A stretch of DNA of 64,000 nt from Sulfurimonas sp. SAG-AH-194-C21. Lineage in GTDB: Bacteria > Campylobacterota > Campylobacteria > Campylobacterales > Sulfurimonadaceae. The stretch covers positions 41,733 through 105,732 of the forward strand of contig NZ_JAEMVC010000005.1 of assembly GCF_029215985.1 (NCBI RefSeq), given 5' to 3'. The notes under the pieces are model-generated. The model did not search any database, was not told the DNA's origin, and saw only the letters and a program-made list of their open reading frames with translations. The stretch's first letter is position 1. Each line of letters starts with the position of its first letter. Positions 1 to 11,073 of the stretch are shown here, in pieces. Both the position numbers and the translations under genes were made by a program.

Positions 1-12
1 AGCCTAAACTGT

Positions 13-951
13 ATGGATATAGAACTTTTAAATACTCTTGGCAAGAGAAGAGAACCTTTTGTATTTATAAGCGACTTTAAGGGTGAAAATGTCAAGGTTA
101 TTCTTCTTAAGGATTTAGATAATTCAGATGTGAGTTTCTCTATAGATGAAAACTTTACTTATAAAAAACACCCCTATTCTTTAAAAACTAAACCTATAGA
201 ATTCTCGGACTATGCATTAAAGTTTGATAAAATAATACAAAAGATAAAAGAGGGAAAAACATATGTTATAAACCTCACTCAAGCTACTCCTATAAAGACA
301 GACTTGTCTTTAAAAGAGATATATACTAGTGCAAATGCGCACTATAAACTACGATATAAAGATGAGTTTGTCTGCTTTTCTCCTGAAAAATTCATACAAA
401 TAAATGATAATGTAATTAGTACATTCCCAATGAAAGGAACAATAGATAGTGCTATACCTAATGCTGAGGCAAAGATTTTAGGCGATTCAAAAGAGACAGC
501 TGAACATATTATGATAGTTGACCTACTGAGAAATGACCTCTCCATAGTTTCTAAAAATGTAAAAGTGAAAAGGTTTCGTTATCTTGGTGAAATAAATGCA
601 GGAGATAAAAAACTTTTACAAGTTAGCTCAGAGATAAGTGGTGACCTTGAAAAAAACTGGCATGAAAATATAGGGAGCATTTTAAATGCACTGCTGCCTG
701 CTGGAAGTATCAGTGGTGCACCAAAGAAGAGTACTTTAGAAATAATAGAAGAAGTCGAAGGTTATGAACGTGGTTTTTTTACTGGTGTTTTTGGTGTTTT
801 TGATGGAAAAAGTTTTGATAGTGGCGTTATGATTCGTTTTATAGAAAAAACAGATAAGGGTTACTTTTATAAAAGTGGTGGTGGGATTACTTTAGATAGT
901 GATGCAAGTTTAGAGTATAATGAGTTACAAAATAAAATATATTTACCATAA
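13..951 (+). CDS. pabB: aminodeoxychorismate synthase component I (chorismate-binding, PabB-like)
   Basis: 312 aa ORF; chorismate-binding motifs (FSPEKFIQ, LPAGSISGAPKKSTLEIIEEVEGYERGFFTGVFG, YKSGGGITLDSDASLEYNE). Confidence 0.85.
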   Translation: MDIELLNTLGKRREPFVFISDFKGENVKVILLKDLDNSDVSFSIDENFTYKKHPYSLKTKPIEFSDYALKFDKIIQKIKEGKTYVINLTQATPIKTDLSLKEIYTSANAHYKLRYKDEFVCFSPEKFIQINDNVISTFPMKGTIDSAIPNAEAKILGDSKETAEHIMIVDLLRNDLSIVSKNVKVKRFRYLGEINAGDKKLLQVSSEISGDLEKNWHENIGSILNALLPAGSISGAPKKSTLEIIEEVEGYERGFFTGVFGVFDGKSFDSGVMIRFIEKTDKGYFYKSGGGITLDSDASLEYNELQNKIYLP

Positions 952-960
952 TGGAATAAA

Positions 961-2250
961 ATGATAACTAAAGAAAATTTTTTTACAAGTGCTTGGAATT
1001 TTAATGAGTATGAATCTGATCTAAAAAGTAGATTTCAGATGATAAATATAGCGATTGCCTTATCTACATTTGGTCTCTTAACTGGAATAACAGCTAATAT
1101 ATTCAAGGATATATCAGGTCTAGTTCCACTTGAACTTAGTTTACTCTCCATAAACGTACTTTTATTTTTCTTGTTGCGTTATAAAAAGGAGTCTTTAAAA
1201 TTTGTTTCACTAGTTGAAACAGGACAATTTACATTACTTTTTTTAGTATTGATATATGTGAGTGAACCTTCGCAACTTAAACATATTTGGATATTTACAT
1301 ATCCTATCCTTTTACTCTATTTTCAAAATGAAAATAACTCTGTGTATTGGGTTGTCTTTATGCTTTTTATGCTTTTAGTAGCACCTATGCAACCCTTTAT
1401 TGATATTCTTTATACACAATTTCAAGTTGTTTACATATCGATAGTCTTGATTATTATTAGTCTGATTGTCTATTTTTATCAAAATAAAATGGATGAATCA
1501 AAAGCTATAATTAACAGACAAGTAAGTGAACTAGTAAATAAAGATAGACTTATAACCCTTCAATCAAAACAAGCAGTTATGGGTGAGATGATTAGTATGA
1601 TTGCACATCAATGGAGACAGCCTCTCTCAACGGTTACACTCAGTATAAGTGATCTACAATTGAAAAAAATGTTAGGCAAAGAGATTGATGATAAGTATAT
1701 GAATAAATCCTTACAAGATATTAGTGATACTATCATCTACCTTTCAGATACTATTGATGATTTTCAAACATATTTCGCACCAAATAAAAGTATGAGTGAA
1801 GAGAATATTTGTGAGATAATAAATCGTGCAATAAACTTTACACAAGGACGGATTAATAACGCTGGAATTACCTTGAAATTTACTGAAAAAATTGATGGCT
1901 TAATTCAAACATATTCGAATGAACTTGTGCAGGTGGTTTTAAATATACTTAACAATGCAATCGATGAACTCGTTGAGCATAAAAAAGAAAAGTCAATAAT
2001 TATTGTTAAAGTTTTAGAGAGGAAAAATAGTTTTGAAGTCCTAATAGAAGATAATGGTGAAGGGATACTTGAAAATAATCTAGAGTCTATTTTTGAACCC
2101 TACTATAGTACAAAAGGGAAGAATGGGACAGGACTTGGTCTGTATATGTCACAGATGATTATGCAAAAACAGTTTAATTCAAAGATAGAAGTACAGAGCT
2201 TAAAATATGGAACACAGTTTCGCATAGAAGTTCCTAAAAAACTCGTATAA
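961..2250 (+). CDS. membrane sensor histidine kinase
   Basis: N-terminal TM helices, H-box (MIAHQWRQPLST), N-box (NILNNAIDEL), G-boxes (DNGEGI, GTGLGLYMSQ). Confidence 0.85.
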   Translation: MITKENFFTSAWNFNEYESDLKSRFQMINIAIALSTFGLLTGITANIFKDISGLVPLELSLLSINVLLFFLLRYKKESLKFVSLVETGQFTLLFLVLIYVSEPSQLKHIWIFTYPILLLYFQNENNSVYWVVFMLFMLLVAPMQPFIDILYTQFQVVYISIVLIIISLIVYFYQNKMDESKAIINRQVSELVNKDRLITLQSKQAVMGEMISMIAHQWRQPLSTVTLSISDLQLKKMLGKEIDDKYMNKSLQDISDTIIYLSDTIDDFQTYFAPNKSMSEENICEIINRAINFTQGRINNAGITLKFTEKIDGLIQTYSNELVQVVLNILNNAIDELVEHKKEKSIIIVKVLERKNSFEVLIEDNGEGILENNLESIFEPYYSTKGKNGTGLGLYMSQMIMQKQFNSKIEVQSLKYGTQFRIEVPKKLV

Positions 2251-2299
2251 TTTATATTTTCTTCGTTATAATAGAGTAAAAATTAAGTAAAGGTATGGA

Positions 2300-3280
2300 A
2301 TGTACATAGAAGATTTAAAGTTTTCACTCTGGGCAGATTTTATTGAGCGTGACTATTTAGATAATGAATTTAAAGAGCTTATTGATAAAAAAATAATAAA
2401 TGGAGCGACTTCTAATCCTGCTATATTTAAAAATGCAATTTTAACTTCTTCTGCATACAAAAAACAACTAAAATCTCTAGGTAATATACCTGCAAAAGAG
2501 AAGTATGAAGCTCTTGCTATTTATGACATAAGTAAGGCTGCTGATATTTTAAGACCTCTGTATGATACGAAGGATGATGGGTATGTAAGTATAGAAGTTG
2601 ATCCCTCTCTCTGTGATGATGCACCTGCTACTATAGCAGAGGGTAAAAGACTTTTTAAAACTATAAACCGTCCAAATGTGATGATAAAAGTACCAGCAAC
2701 AACAGCAGGATATATTGCGATGGAAGAACTTACTTCTGTTGGTATTCCTGTAAACGCGACACTTGTTTTTAAAAAAGCACAAGCAATTGCTTGTGCAAAT
2801 GCTTTTAAACGCGGTGTATATAGGTACGACAAGATAGTTGATACTGTGGTTAGTATATTTGTTTCTCGTATCGATAGAGCACTAGATAAAGAACTCGCTG
2901 CGAAGGGAATAGATGTAGCACTGAGCGGTATTTATAATACAGCAAGTATTTATGCAATAATTGAGCAGATGGATGTTAAAGGATGTCGTGCTTTGTTTGC
3001 GAGTACTGGTGTAAAAGATGATAGTTTAGCCGCTGACTACTATATAGAAAATCTTCTTGCATATAACAGTGTAAATACAGCTCCTGTAGATACAATCATG
3101 GCGTTTACAAAAAATAGTGTGACTACAAGTGCCTTACCAATAAAAAAAGAAATTATTGATGCACATTTTAGTAAAATACAAGAGGCAGGCATTGATTTTG
3201 AGGCTCTTTTAGATACCCAAGTAAAAGTAGGGCTAGAAACTTTTAAAGATGCATTTAAAGAGATACTGGAGTCGATATGA
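2300..3280 (+). CDS. tal: transaldolase
   Basis: 326 aa; GATSNPAIFKNAI and MIKVPATTAGYIAMEELTSVGIPVNATLVF motifs. Confidence 0.9.
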   Translation: MYIEDLKFSLWADFIERDYLDNEFKELIDKKIINGATSNPAIFKNAILTSSAYKKQLKSLGNIPAKEKYEALAIYDISKAADILRPLYDTKDDGYVSIEVDPSLCDDAPATIAEGKRLFKTINRPNVMIKVPATTAGYIAMEELTSVGIPVNATLVFKKAQAIACANAFKRGVYRYDKIVDTVVSIFVSRIDRALDKELAAKGIDVALSGIYNTASIYAIIEQMDVKGCRALFASTGVKDDSLAADYYIENLLAYNSVNTAPVDTIMAFTKNSVTTSALPIKKEIIDAHFSKIQEAGIDFEALLDTQVKVGLETFKDAFKEILESI

Positions 3281-4461
3281 AGACAGAAGTTGATGTAAGT
3301 AAATTAACATTTGAGCAGTTACAAAAAATACGTGTTCATTTAAAGAAAATGATTGAAGTTGGAGGGAGTGACCTTCATATTAAAGCAAATGCTGTCATTC
3401 GTGCCCGAATTAATGGTAATATTGTACAGTTTTCAGGTGGTATTTTTTCAAAAGAAGATGCGATGACTTTTGCAAAAGAGCTACTAAAAGGTCGTTTTGG
3501 GGAATTTGTAGAAAAAAAAGAGCTTGACTTAGTCTATCCTTTTGACGAGAACAACCGTTTTCGTGTAAATATCTTTTTTCAAATGGATGGTGTTTCAGCT
3601 GTTTTTCGTGTCATTCCTGTCAAAATTCCTTCTTTTGATGAACTCCATCTTCCTGATATTGTGAAGAGTTTTACAAAAAAAGACAGAGGTCTAGTTCTTG
3701 TAACTGGAGTAACGGGTTCTGGAAAATCAACAACACTAGCAGCTTTAATCAATGAGATAAACTTAACAAGAAAACAGCATATTATTACTATTGAAGATCC
3801 TATTGAGTTTGTGCATAAAGATAGGAACTGTATTATTAATCAACGCTCAGTTGGACAAGATACTCTCTCCTTTGGTTCGGCACTTCGAGCCGCTCTTCGT
3901 GAAGATCCAGATATTATTTTAGTTGGAGAGATGCGTGATAAAGAGACGATAAACCTTGCACTTCATGCAGCAGATACCGGACACTTAGTTTTCTCAACCC
4001 TGCATACAATTGATGCTAAAGAGACTATTAACCGTATTATTGGGCAGTTTCCATCAGAAGAGCAAAATCGTGTACGACTCTCAGTCGCAGGGGTACTCCA
4101 AGGTGTAATCTCCCAGCGTTTAGTTCCTACCGTTGATGGTGGCCGTCGTGCTGCGATGGAAGTTCTTGTAAAAACTCCTAGAATTGAAAAACTAATTATG
4201 GAAAATCGTGATTATGAAATTAGAGATACTATTGAGGCTGGAAAAGAGCACTATAAATCACAAAGTTTTGATCAGTCTATTCTTGATTTGTACAATGATG
4301 GGATTATTTCAAAAGAACAAGCGATGAAAAATGCGACATCTTCATCTGACTTGGAACTTAAAATCAGTGGTCTTACAAGTGGTAAGGCAAGTGATAAAAC
4401 TAATACTAGCCAAAGTATACAAATTGAGCATGATGATACAGACATCTTTGACTTAAAGTAA
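3277..4461 (+). CDS. pilT: PilT-type twitching/retraction ATPase
   Basis: Walker A GVTGSGKSTTLAALI, Asp/His boxes, AIRAGK-like C-terminus; overlaps tal stop by 4 nt. Confidence 0.85.
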   Translation: MKTEVDVSKLTFEQLQKIRVHLKKMIEVGGSDLHIKANAVIRARINGNIVQFSGGIFSKEDAMTFAKELLKGRFGEFVEKKELDLVYPFDENNRFRVNIFFQMDGVSAVFRVIPVKIPSFDELHLPDIVKSFTKKDRGLVLVTGVTGSGKSTTLAALINEINLTRKQHIITIEDPIEFVHKDRNCIINQRSVGQDTLSFGSALRAALREDPDIILVGEMRDKETINLALHAADTGHLVFSTLHTIDAKETINRIIGQFPSEEQNRVRLSVAGVLQGVISQRLVPTVDGGRRAAMEVLVKTPRIEKLIMENRDYEIRDTIEAGKEHYKSQSFDQSILDLYNDGIISKEQAMKNATSSSDLELKISGLTSGKASDKTNTSQSIQIEHDDTDIFDLK

Positions 4462-4516
4462 TATTTAAAGCATAAATGGGTATAATTTCAACCATTTTTA
4501 AACACAAGGAAATAAT

Positions 4517-5053
4517 ATGTTAGAAGGTATCGTTAGAGAGAGTATGACAACAGGAGCTACAAAAGCGCTTCGTCGAGATGGTTATCTAATTGCAAATATC
4601 TACGGAAAAGGTCTTGAGAATATCAATGCTGCATTCAAATCAAATGAGTATATCCGTACTGTTCGTAATAAAGAAACTATAGCATTCCCAGTTACAGTTG
4701 CTGGTAAAGAATTAAATGTAGTTGTTCAAGGCTATGAGTCTCATGCAGTTACAGGAAACTTACTTCACGTTGATTTAATGGTTACTCAAACAGGAGTTGA
4801 AGCTAAATTCAATATTCCTATAGTAGCAGTTGGTGAAGCATTAGGTCTTAAGAACAAAGGTCTTGTTCATATGGCTAAAGAGCGTTTAACAGTTAAATGT
4901 ACACCAGAAAACTTAATGAATACAATAGAAATAGATGTAACAGAGATGGATACAGGTGCTTCTAAACTAGTACGTGATCTTCCAGAACTTGCAAATATTA
5001 CAATTGTTGATTCTGATCGTGTTGCTTTAATAAGTATCATTAAAGCGAAGTAA
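4517..5053 (+). CDS. rplY: 50S ribosomal protein L25/CTC
   Basis: 178 aa; L25 N-terminal domain plus TL5-like C-terminal domain. Confidence 0.85.
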   Translation: MLEGIVRESMTTGATKALRRDGYLIANIYGKGLENINAAFKSNEYIRTVRNKETIAFPVTVAGKELNVVVQGYESHAVTGNLLHVDLMVTQTGVEAKFNIPIVAVGEALGLKNKGLVHMAKERLTVKCTPENLMNTIEIDVTEMDTGASKLVRDLPELANITIVDSDRVALISIIKAK

Positions 5054-5065
5054 CACTATGTTAAA

Positions 5066-5112
5066 CACTATAATGAGCAGAGCCCATTATAGTGGCAGGG
5101 ACATTTGTCCCT
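5066..5112. repeat. two adjacent intergenic hairpins (cactataatg-9nt-cattatagtg; agggac-attt-gtccct)
   Basis: Perfect inverted repeats at 5066-5075/5085-5094 and 5097-5102/5107-5112 between rplY and pth. Confidence 0.7.
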
Positions 5113-5167
5113 ACAACCCCCTAAAGTTACAAAAAAAAACTTTTTTTGAAATTTTAAAGATTAAAAT

Positions 5168-5731
5168 ATGCTTTTAGTCGGTCTAGGGAATCCTGGTTCC
5201 GACTATGAGAGTACACGCCATAACATCGGTTTTATGGTTATAGATGAACTTTCTCGTAGACTATCATCCTCAAATGTCTCCAAAACCGCTTTTTTAGGCA
5301 AAACTTACAAAACAAAAAATCATTTTTTATTAAAACCACAAACTTTTATGAATCTCTCTGGTGATAGTGTGATTAAAGTCAAAAACTTTTATAAACTCGA
5401 AGATGTAGTTGTAATACATGATGATTTAGATTTACCATTTGGAAGTCTGCGTTTTAAAAAAGGCGGGGGACATGGTGGTCACAATGGTTTAAAATCAATA
5501 GATGCAAATATTGGTAAAGAATATATACGTGTGAGAATGGGTATTGGGAAACCTGAGCATAAAGGAGAAGTGACTTCTTATGTTTTAGGTAAGTTTAGTT
5601 TGGAACAACAAAAATATCTAGCTGAGTTTATAGATATAACTTGTGATTCTCTTATGTATCTTTTTGAACATACTATGCAAGAAACAAGTGCAAAGTTTTC
5701 ACAAAAAGAACAACCAAAAAAGATGGCATAA
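5168..5731 (+). CDS. pth: peptidyl-tRNA hydrolase
   Basis: LLVGLGNPGSDYESTRHNIGFMVID and KGGGHGGHNGLKSI motifs. Confidence 0.95.
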   Translation: MLLVGLGNPGSDYESTRHNIGFMVIDELSRRLSSSNVSKTAFLGKTYKTKNHFLLKPQTFMNLSGDSVIKVKNFYKLEDVVVIHDDLDLPFGSLRFKKGGGHGGHNGLKSIDANIGKEYIRVRMGIGKPEHKGEVTSYVLGKFSLEQQKYLAEFIDITCDSLMYLFEHTMQETSAKFSQKEQPKKMA

Positions 5732-6801
5732 TGCTTGCTTTTAAATATATAGCCTTTCATTATTTAAAATATTTTTTTGTAATTATGACAGCACTTGTGC
5801 TTTTTATGGTTGGTTTTGACTACATGGGAAATGCTGAAAGTCTCTCATCTTCTGCGAATCTGATTTTAATTTATCTTGTCTATAAAGCATTTTTTGCCAT
5901 AGACATGTTGCTTCCACTAGCCCTTGTTTTTGCGATGATAAGTACAAAAATATTTCTTATCCGCTCAAATGCTTTAGTCTCCTTCTTTTCTTTAGGATAC
6001 ACAAGAGTTGATGTTCTTCGTCCTTTTGTTGTGGTCTCAACTACAATTATTGTTCTGTTTATCTCTTTGCACTCATGGTCAAGTTTTGCAAGGGCCGATG
6101 AATTTTCAAATAATATTCGAGAAAACAACCAGTACTTAAGTCCTACAAGAGACCTTTTTTTTACTTACAAAGGACAGTATGTTTATTTCTCTAAAATGCT
6201 TCCTTTGCAAGAAAAAGCAGAAAATATTCGTGTGTTTAGTGTGAAAAACAACTCCTTAAAAGAAGTTATTATCGCTAAAGAAGCAGTATACAGGGATGAT
6301 TATTGGTTTATTAAAGAAGCAGATATTATCACTAAACCCGATGATTTGAGTTTTTCATCAAGTGGAATTGTTGTGACACAAACAAATGATCTAAAAATAT
6401 TAAAAGGATTCCGTCCTAAAATTCTCGATCAAGTGTATGAGGGAAAAGTAAATTTTACTATTAAAAATGCGATTGATGCAATTGTACTTCTAGAAGAGCA
6501 AAATATGAATACGAGTAGTATTAAAGGTGCCCTGTATAAAATATTTATCTATCCATTTTTTGTGCCATGTTTGATAATTATTATATTCTTTTTTGTCCCA
6601 ATTAGTGTGCGTTTTTTAAATGTTTCACTCTTTAGTTTTGGAGCAATTTTAGCAACTTTACTCATTTGGGGTGTTCTTTTTATGCTCATCGAACTCTCAA
6701 ATAATAAAACTATTTCAAGTGAAGTAGGTGTTATAGCTCCTATTGTAATACTTTTTTTGATAGCATTTAGACAGTGGAAGAAATATCGGACAGCTACTTA
6801 A
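5731..6801 (+). CDS. LptF/LptG (YjgP/YjgQ) family LPS export permease
   Basis: 356 aa; TM topology and FFSLGYTRVDVLRPF motif typical of the family; overlaps pth stop (TAATG). Confidence 0.8.
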   Translation: MLAFKYIAFHYLKYFFVIMTALVLFMVGFDYMGNAESLSSSANLILIYLVYKAFFAIDMLLPLALVFAMISTKIFLIRSNALVSFFSLGYTRVDVLRPFVVVSTTIIVLFISLHSWSSFARADEFSNNIRENNQYLSPTRDLFFTYKGQYVYFSKMLPLQEKAENIRVFSVKNNSLKEVIIAKEAVYRDDYWFIKEADIITKPDDLSFSSSGIVVTQTNDLKILKGFRPKILDQVYEGKVNFTIKNAIDAIVLLEEQNMNTSSIKGALYKIFIYPFFVPCLIIIIFFFVPISVRFLNVSLFSFGAILATLLIWGVLFMLIELSNNKTISSEVGVIAPIVILFLIAFRQWKKYRTAT

Positions 6802-6856
6802 CGCCTCTATAAGTACATTTTAGATAGAATCATTTAAAAAAGAATTTGGAATTTTT

Positions 6857-8068
6857 ATGATTGATTTTAAAGCGATAACGCAAGAGTACAAAACCCCCCT
6901 ATACATTTATGATTTTGATTATATGACTGCTCAGTATAATGAACTAAAAGCGGCATTTAAAGGTAGAAAATCTATCTTAGCCTATGCAGTAAAAGCAAAC
7001 TCAAACCTTAGTGTTGTAAAACATTTTGCAAAAATGGGAAGTGGAGCTGATTGTGTTTCCATTGGTGAGGTTAGACGTGCATTTTTAGCAGGTGTTCCCG
7101 CTTATAGAATTATTTTTTCAGGTGTTGGTAAAACTGATGATGAGATTCGTGAAGCGATACAAAAAGAGATACTCTACATCAATGTTGAGAGTGAAGCTGA
7201 ACTTGGTCGAGTTGAACTTATAGCCAAAGAGTTAAACAAAGTTTCTCGTATAAGTATTCGAGTAAATCCAAACATAGACCCTAAAACACATCCCTATATC
7301 TCAACAGGTCTTCATGACAATAAGTTTGGTGTTGATTTAAGTTCTGCGAAACGTATGTACATTAAAGCAAATAACTCAGATAATTTAGACCCAGTAGGTA
7401 TCCATTTTCACATCGGTTCTCAGCTTACAGAACTTCAGCCTATTCGTGAGTCTGCTGAGATAGTTGCTGATTTAGTGCGTTCGCTTTCTACAATAAATAT
7501 AGAACTCAAGTTTTTTGATATTGGTGGTGGTTTAGGTATAAAGTACGATGATGAAGTGACAATCAAACCTTATGATTATGCACAGGCAATTCTTGGCTGT
7601 TTAAATGCACTTGACCTTACTATTCTTTGTGAACCAGGACGCTTTTTAACTGCAAATGCAGGGTACTTCGTAAGTAAAGTTTTGTATGAGAAGCAAAATG
7701 GTGAGAAGAAATTTGTAGTGATTGATGGTGCAATGAATGACCTTTTACGTCCAGCTCTGTATAGCGCATATCACAAGATAGATGTTATCACAGATTCTAA
7801 AGAAGAATCTCGCCCTGTAGATATTGTTGGACCTGTATGTGAGAGTGGAGACTTTTTTGCAAAAGATTATCCATTACCTCCATTAGCACACAATGACTTA
7901 GTCATAGTAAATAGTGCAGGTGCATATGGTTTTGGTATGGGTAGTAACTATAATACTCGTGGACGTAGTGCAGAAGTTGCTATAGAAGATGGTAAGGTTA
8001 GACTTATTCGTAGACGTGAAACTTTTGAAGATTTGATTGCGTTAGAGACAGAATTTTTAGAAAAATAG
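6857..8068 (+). CDS. lysA: diaminopimelate decarboxylase
   Basis: PLP site AYAVKANSN; GIHFHIGSQ; CEPGRFLTANAG; GAYGFGMGSNYN. Confidence 0.93.
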   Translation: MIDFKAITQEYKTPLYIYDFDYMTAQYNELKAAFKGRKSILAYAVKANSNLSVVKHFAKMGSGADCVSIGEVRRAFLAGVPAYRIIFSGVGKTDDEIREAIQKEILYINVESEAELGRVELIAKELNKVSRISIRVNPNIDPKTHPYISTGLHDNKFGVDLSSAKRMYIKANNSDNLDPVGIHFHIGSQLTELQPIRESAEIVADLVRSLSTINIELKFFDIGGGLGIKYDDEVTIKPYDYAQAILGCLNALDLTILCEPGRFLTANAGYFVSKVLYEKQNGEKKFVVIDGAMNDLLRPALYSAYHKIDVITDSKEESRPVDIVGPVCESGDFFAKDYPLPPLAHNDLVIVNSAGAYGFGMGSNYNTRGRSAEVAIEDGKVRLIRRRETFEDLIALETEFLEK

Positions 8069-8081
8069 AGGAGAGTAAAGT

Positions 8082-8858
8082 TTGTACTTCATAGATGTTC
8101 AAGGTACTTTAATCAGTGATATCGATAAGTCCCCAATAGAGGGAAGTGTCGAGTTTATATCACATCTTAATGCCCAGAAGATCCCGTATATGATAGTAAC
8201 AAACAATACAAAAAAATCCTCTAAAGACTTTTATGAGTATCTTCGCTCAATAGGTTTTGATATTAGTTTTGACAAGTACCTTGACCCTTTGATGCTTTTA
8301 AAGACAAAAGTAGATAAAAAGTCTGTTGCGGCATATGGAGCACCTGAGTTCTTAAAGACTTTAGAGTCAATGGACTTTAGCCTTGACTTTGTAAAACCAA
8401 AAACAGTTCTTATCGCGATTAAAGAGGACTTTACTGCGGATGAGTATGCTCAAATGATAGACTTTTTACTTGCTGGTGCTTCTCTTGTTGGTATGCACGA
8501 GACATCTATATATGCAAAAAACTCCAAACGATATCCTGGTGTTGGAGCTATTCTCAAACTACTAGAATTTGCTACAAGTGTTTCGTATGAGGTAGTAGGT
8601 AAACCAAGTGATGCATTTTACACCCAAGCACTCAAACAGTTACAAAAGCAAGATACAAGTGCACAGTTTAACTCGATTACGATGATTAGTGATGATGTTA
8701 AAGGTGATCTTGGTGGGGCTAAAGAGCTTGGAATGAAGACGATATTTGTGACAAGTGGCAAGTATAAATCAGCACAAGAGATAGTTCCCCTCTTGGATGA
8801 AAATTTAAAACCAGACTTAGTATATAAAAATATGCAAGAGATAATGGAGAAAATATGA
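8082..8858 (+). CDS. HAD-IIA family sugar-phosphatase-like hydrolase
   Basis: FIDVQGTLI, TNNTKKSS, GDLGGAKELGMKTIFVTSGK motifs; TTG start. Confidence 0.75.
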   Translation: MYFIDVQGTLISDIDKSPIEGSVEFISHLNAQKIPYMIVTNNTKKSSKDFYEYLRSIGFDISFDKYLDPLMLLKTKVDKKSVAAYGAPEFLKTLESMDFSLDFVKPKTVLIAIKEDFTADEYAQMIDFLLAGASLVGMHETSIYAKNSKRYPGVGAILKLLEFATSVSYEVVGKPSDAFYTQALKQLQKQDTSAQFNSITMISDDVKGDLGGAKELGMKTIFVTSGKYKSAQEIVPLLDENLKPDLVYKNMQEIMEKI

Positions 8859-9958
8859 AAGAGCAAAGTGACTGGCCAACCTTAGAAGATTGTAGAGATG
8901 CGATAGACACAATAGATACTGATATTTTAGCACTTTTAAATAAGCGAATGAAAGTAGTTGAGAGAGTTGGTGAGATTAAAAGTGATACCGGTGGTGCTAT
9001 TTATAGACCTGAGCGTGAAAAGGCTATTATCTCTCGGCTGACAGGTATTAGTGAATCACAAAAAGGTCTTTTAAATGCTAATGCTATTGAAGCTATATTT
9101 TTAGAAGTTTTTGCAGTTTCTCGTAATCTTGAACTCCCTGAGCGTATCGCGTATCTTGGTCCAGAGGGAAGTTTTACTCATCAAGCAGCTGAGAGCCGTT
9201 TTGGGGCTATGAGTGATTACCTTTCTCTTAATTCTATTGAAGCAGTATTTAAGACACTTGAGGCAAAACAAGCTAAATTTGGTGTTGTCCCTATTGAGAA
9301 CTCCCGAGATGGAATAGTGGGAGAAACACTAGACTTACTCTCAAAATCATCAGTAAAAATTGTTGCAGAACTTTATATGCCAATTCATGTAGTGTTTGCA
9401 ACCAAAGCACAAAGATTAGAAGATATAACAAAAATATACTCAAAAGATAAAGGTTTTGGTCAGACAAGAGAGTTCTTAAGTGAACATGGTTTTGAAAATG
9501 TAGAGCAAATTCCTGTTGAGTCTACAGCAAAGGCAGCAATACTTGCATCTAAAGATGAAAACGCTGCTGCAATTTGTGCGCATATAGCAGCAAAACTTTA
9601 TGGTGTCCCTGTAATGTTTGAAAATATTGAAGATGAGGCAGATAATTCGACTCGTTTTGTAATACTTAGTGATTTTAAAAATGGAATGAGTGGAGATGAT
9701 AAAACTTCTATACTTGTGCGCTTAACAGGTGCTTTAGAAGCTGGTGCCCTTGTTGGTTTTTTACAAGACTTTGATGCTGAGAATGTAAATCTGAGTAAGA
9801 TTGAGTCTCGACCATCAAAAGATAAAGATGGTGGATTTGATTATTGGTTTTATATAGACTTTTATGGGCATATAGATGAAGAAAAAATCCAAAATGTACT
9901 TAAAAAACATGCAGATGAAGTAACATGGCTTGGATCTTATGTGAAGGGTGAAAATTAA
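8855..9958 (+). CDS. pheA: bifunctional chorismate mutase/prephenate dehydratase
   Basis: N-terminal CM domain, [30 protein letters not shown] domain ESRP. Confidence 0.9.
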   Translation: MKEQSDWPTLEDCRDAIDTIDTDILALLNKRMKVVERVGEIKSDTGGAIYRPEREKAIISRLTGISESQKGLLNANAIEAIFLEVFAVSRNLELPERIAYLGPEGSFTHQAAESRFGAMSDYLSLNSIEAVFKTLEAKQAKFGVVPIENSRDGIVGETLDLLSKSSVKIVAELYMPIHVVFATKAQRLEDITKIYSKDKGFGQTREFLSEHGFENVEQIPVESTAKAAILASKDENAAAICAHIAAKLYGVPVMFENIEDEADNSTRFVILSDFKNGMSGDDKTSILVRLTGALEAGALVGFLQDFDAENVNLSKIESRPSKDKDGGFDYWFYIDFYGHIDEEKIQNVLKKHADEVTWLGSYVKGEN

Positions 9959-9960
9959 AA

Positions 9961-11055
9961 ATGAAATTTAATAAAAAATTAGAAAATATAAAAACATATG
10001 AGGCTGGAAAGCCAATAGAACTTGTTGTTCGTGAGTTTGGTATAGCGCCAAAAGATATAGTAAAACTCGCTTCAAATGAAAATCCTTATGGCTGTGCACC
10101 AAAAGTACAAGAAGCTGTTATAAAGATAGTATCAAACATGGCACTTTATCCTGATGATAGTATGGGAAAATTAAAAGCAGGATTAACTGCAAGATTTGAG
10201 ATTAATGAAGAGAATTTAATTATCGGAAGTGGTAGTGATCAGGTGATAGAGTTTATCATGCATGCTAAAGCGAATACAAACTCTAAAATTCTTATAAATA
10301 GTGTCACTTTTGCCATGTATGAGATATATGCCAACCATATAGGCTCTGAAATAATTAGAACAGCTTCACAAGAACATAATTTAGATGAGTTTTACGATTT
10401 GTATAAAAGTGAAAAACCTGATGTGATATTTCTCTGTACTCCAAATAATCCAACAGGTGATGCAATAGATGCTCTCTCAATGATGGATTTTATAGCAAAA
10501 ATTGATGATAACACTCTAGTTGTTGTTGACGGTGCTTATATGGAATATGCAGCATTTAAAGATGAGAAAAAATCAGTTTCACCAAAAGAGCTCATAGAAA
10601 AGTTCAATAATGTAATCTATTTAGGGACTTTTTCTAAGGCATATGGTCTTGGTGGTATGCGAGTAGGATATGGAATAAGTAGTCCTAAAATTATAAAAGA
10701 ATTATATAAACTACGCCCTCCATTTAACATTACTACACTCTCTCTTGAAGCGGCATCAGTCGCCGTTCGTGAGAAAGAATTTGTGAATGAGTGTATAAGT
10801 TTATGTTTTAGTGAGATGAAACGCTACGAAGAGTTTGCAACTAAGCAAAAAATAGATATAATAGAGAGTTATACAAATTTTGTTACTTTATGCCTAAATA
10901 AAAACAGTAATTCTACTCAAATAGCCGATGCACTTCTGCGTCAGGGCATGATAGTGAGAGATCTTAGTGGTTACGGTATGAATGCATTGCGTGTAACAGT
11001 AGGAACACCAGCACAAAATAGTCGTTTTTTTGAATTAACGGCTGCGTTACTATAA
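9961..11055 (+). CDS. hisC: histidinol-phosphate aminotransferase
   Basis: [33 protein letters not shown] motifs. Confidence 0.9.
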   Translation: MKFNKKLENIKTYEAGKPIELVVREFGIAPKDIVKLASNENPYGCAPKVQEAVIKIVSNMALYPDDSMGKLKAGLTARFEINEENLIIGSGSDQVIEFIMHAKANTNSKILINSVTFAMYEIYANHIGSEIIRTASQEHNLDEFYDLYKSEKPDVIFLCTPNNPTGDAIDALSMMDFIAKIDDNTLVVVDGAYMEYAAFKDEKKSVSPKELIEKFNNVIYLGTFSKAYGLGGMRVGYGISSPKIIKELYKLRPPFNITTLSLEAASVAVREKEFVNECISLCFSEMKRYEEFATKQKIDIIESYTNFVTLCLNKNSNSTQIADALLRQGMIVRDLSGYGMNALRVTVGTPAQNSRFFELTAALL

Positions 11056-11073
11056 AAATTAAACGGGAAATTA

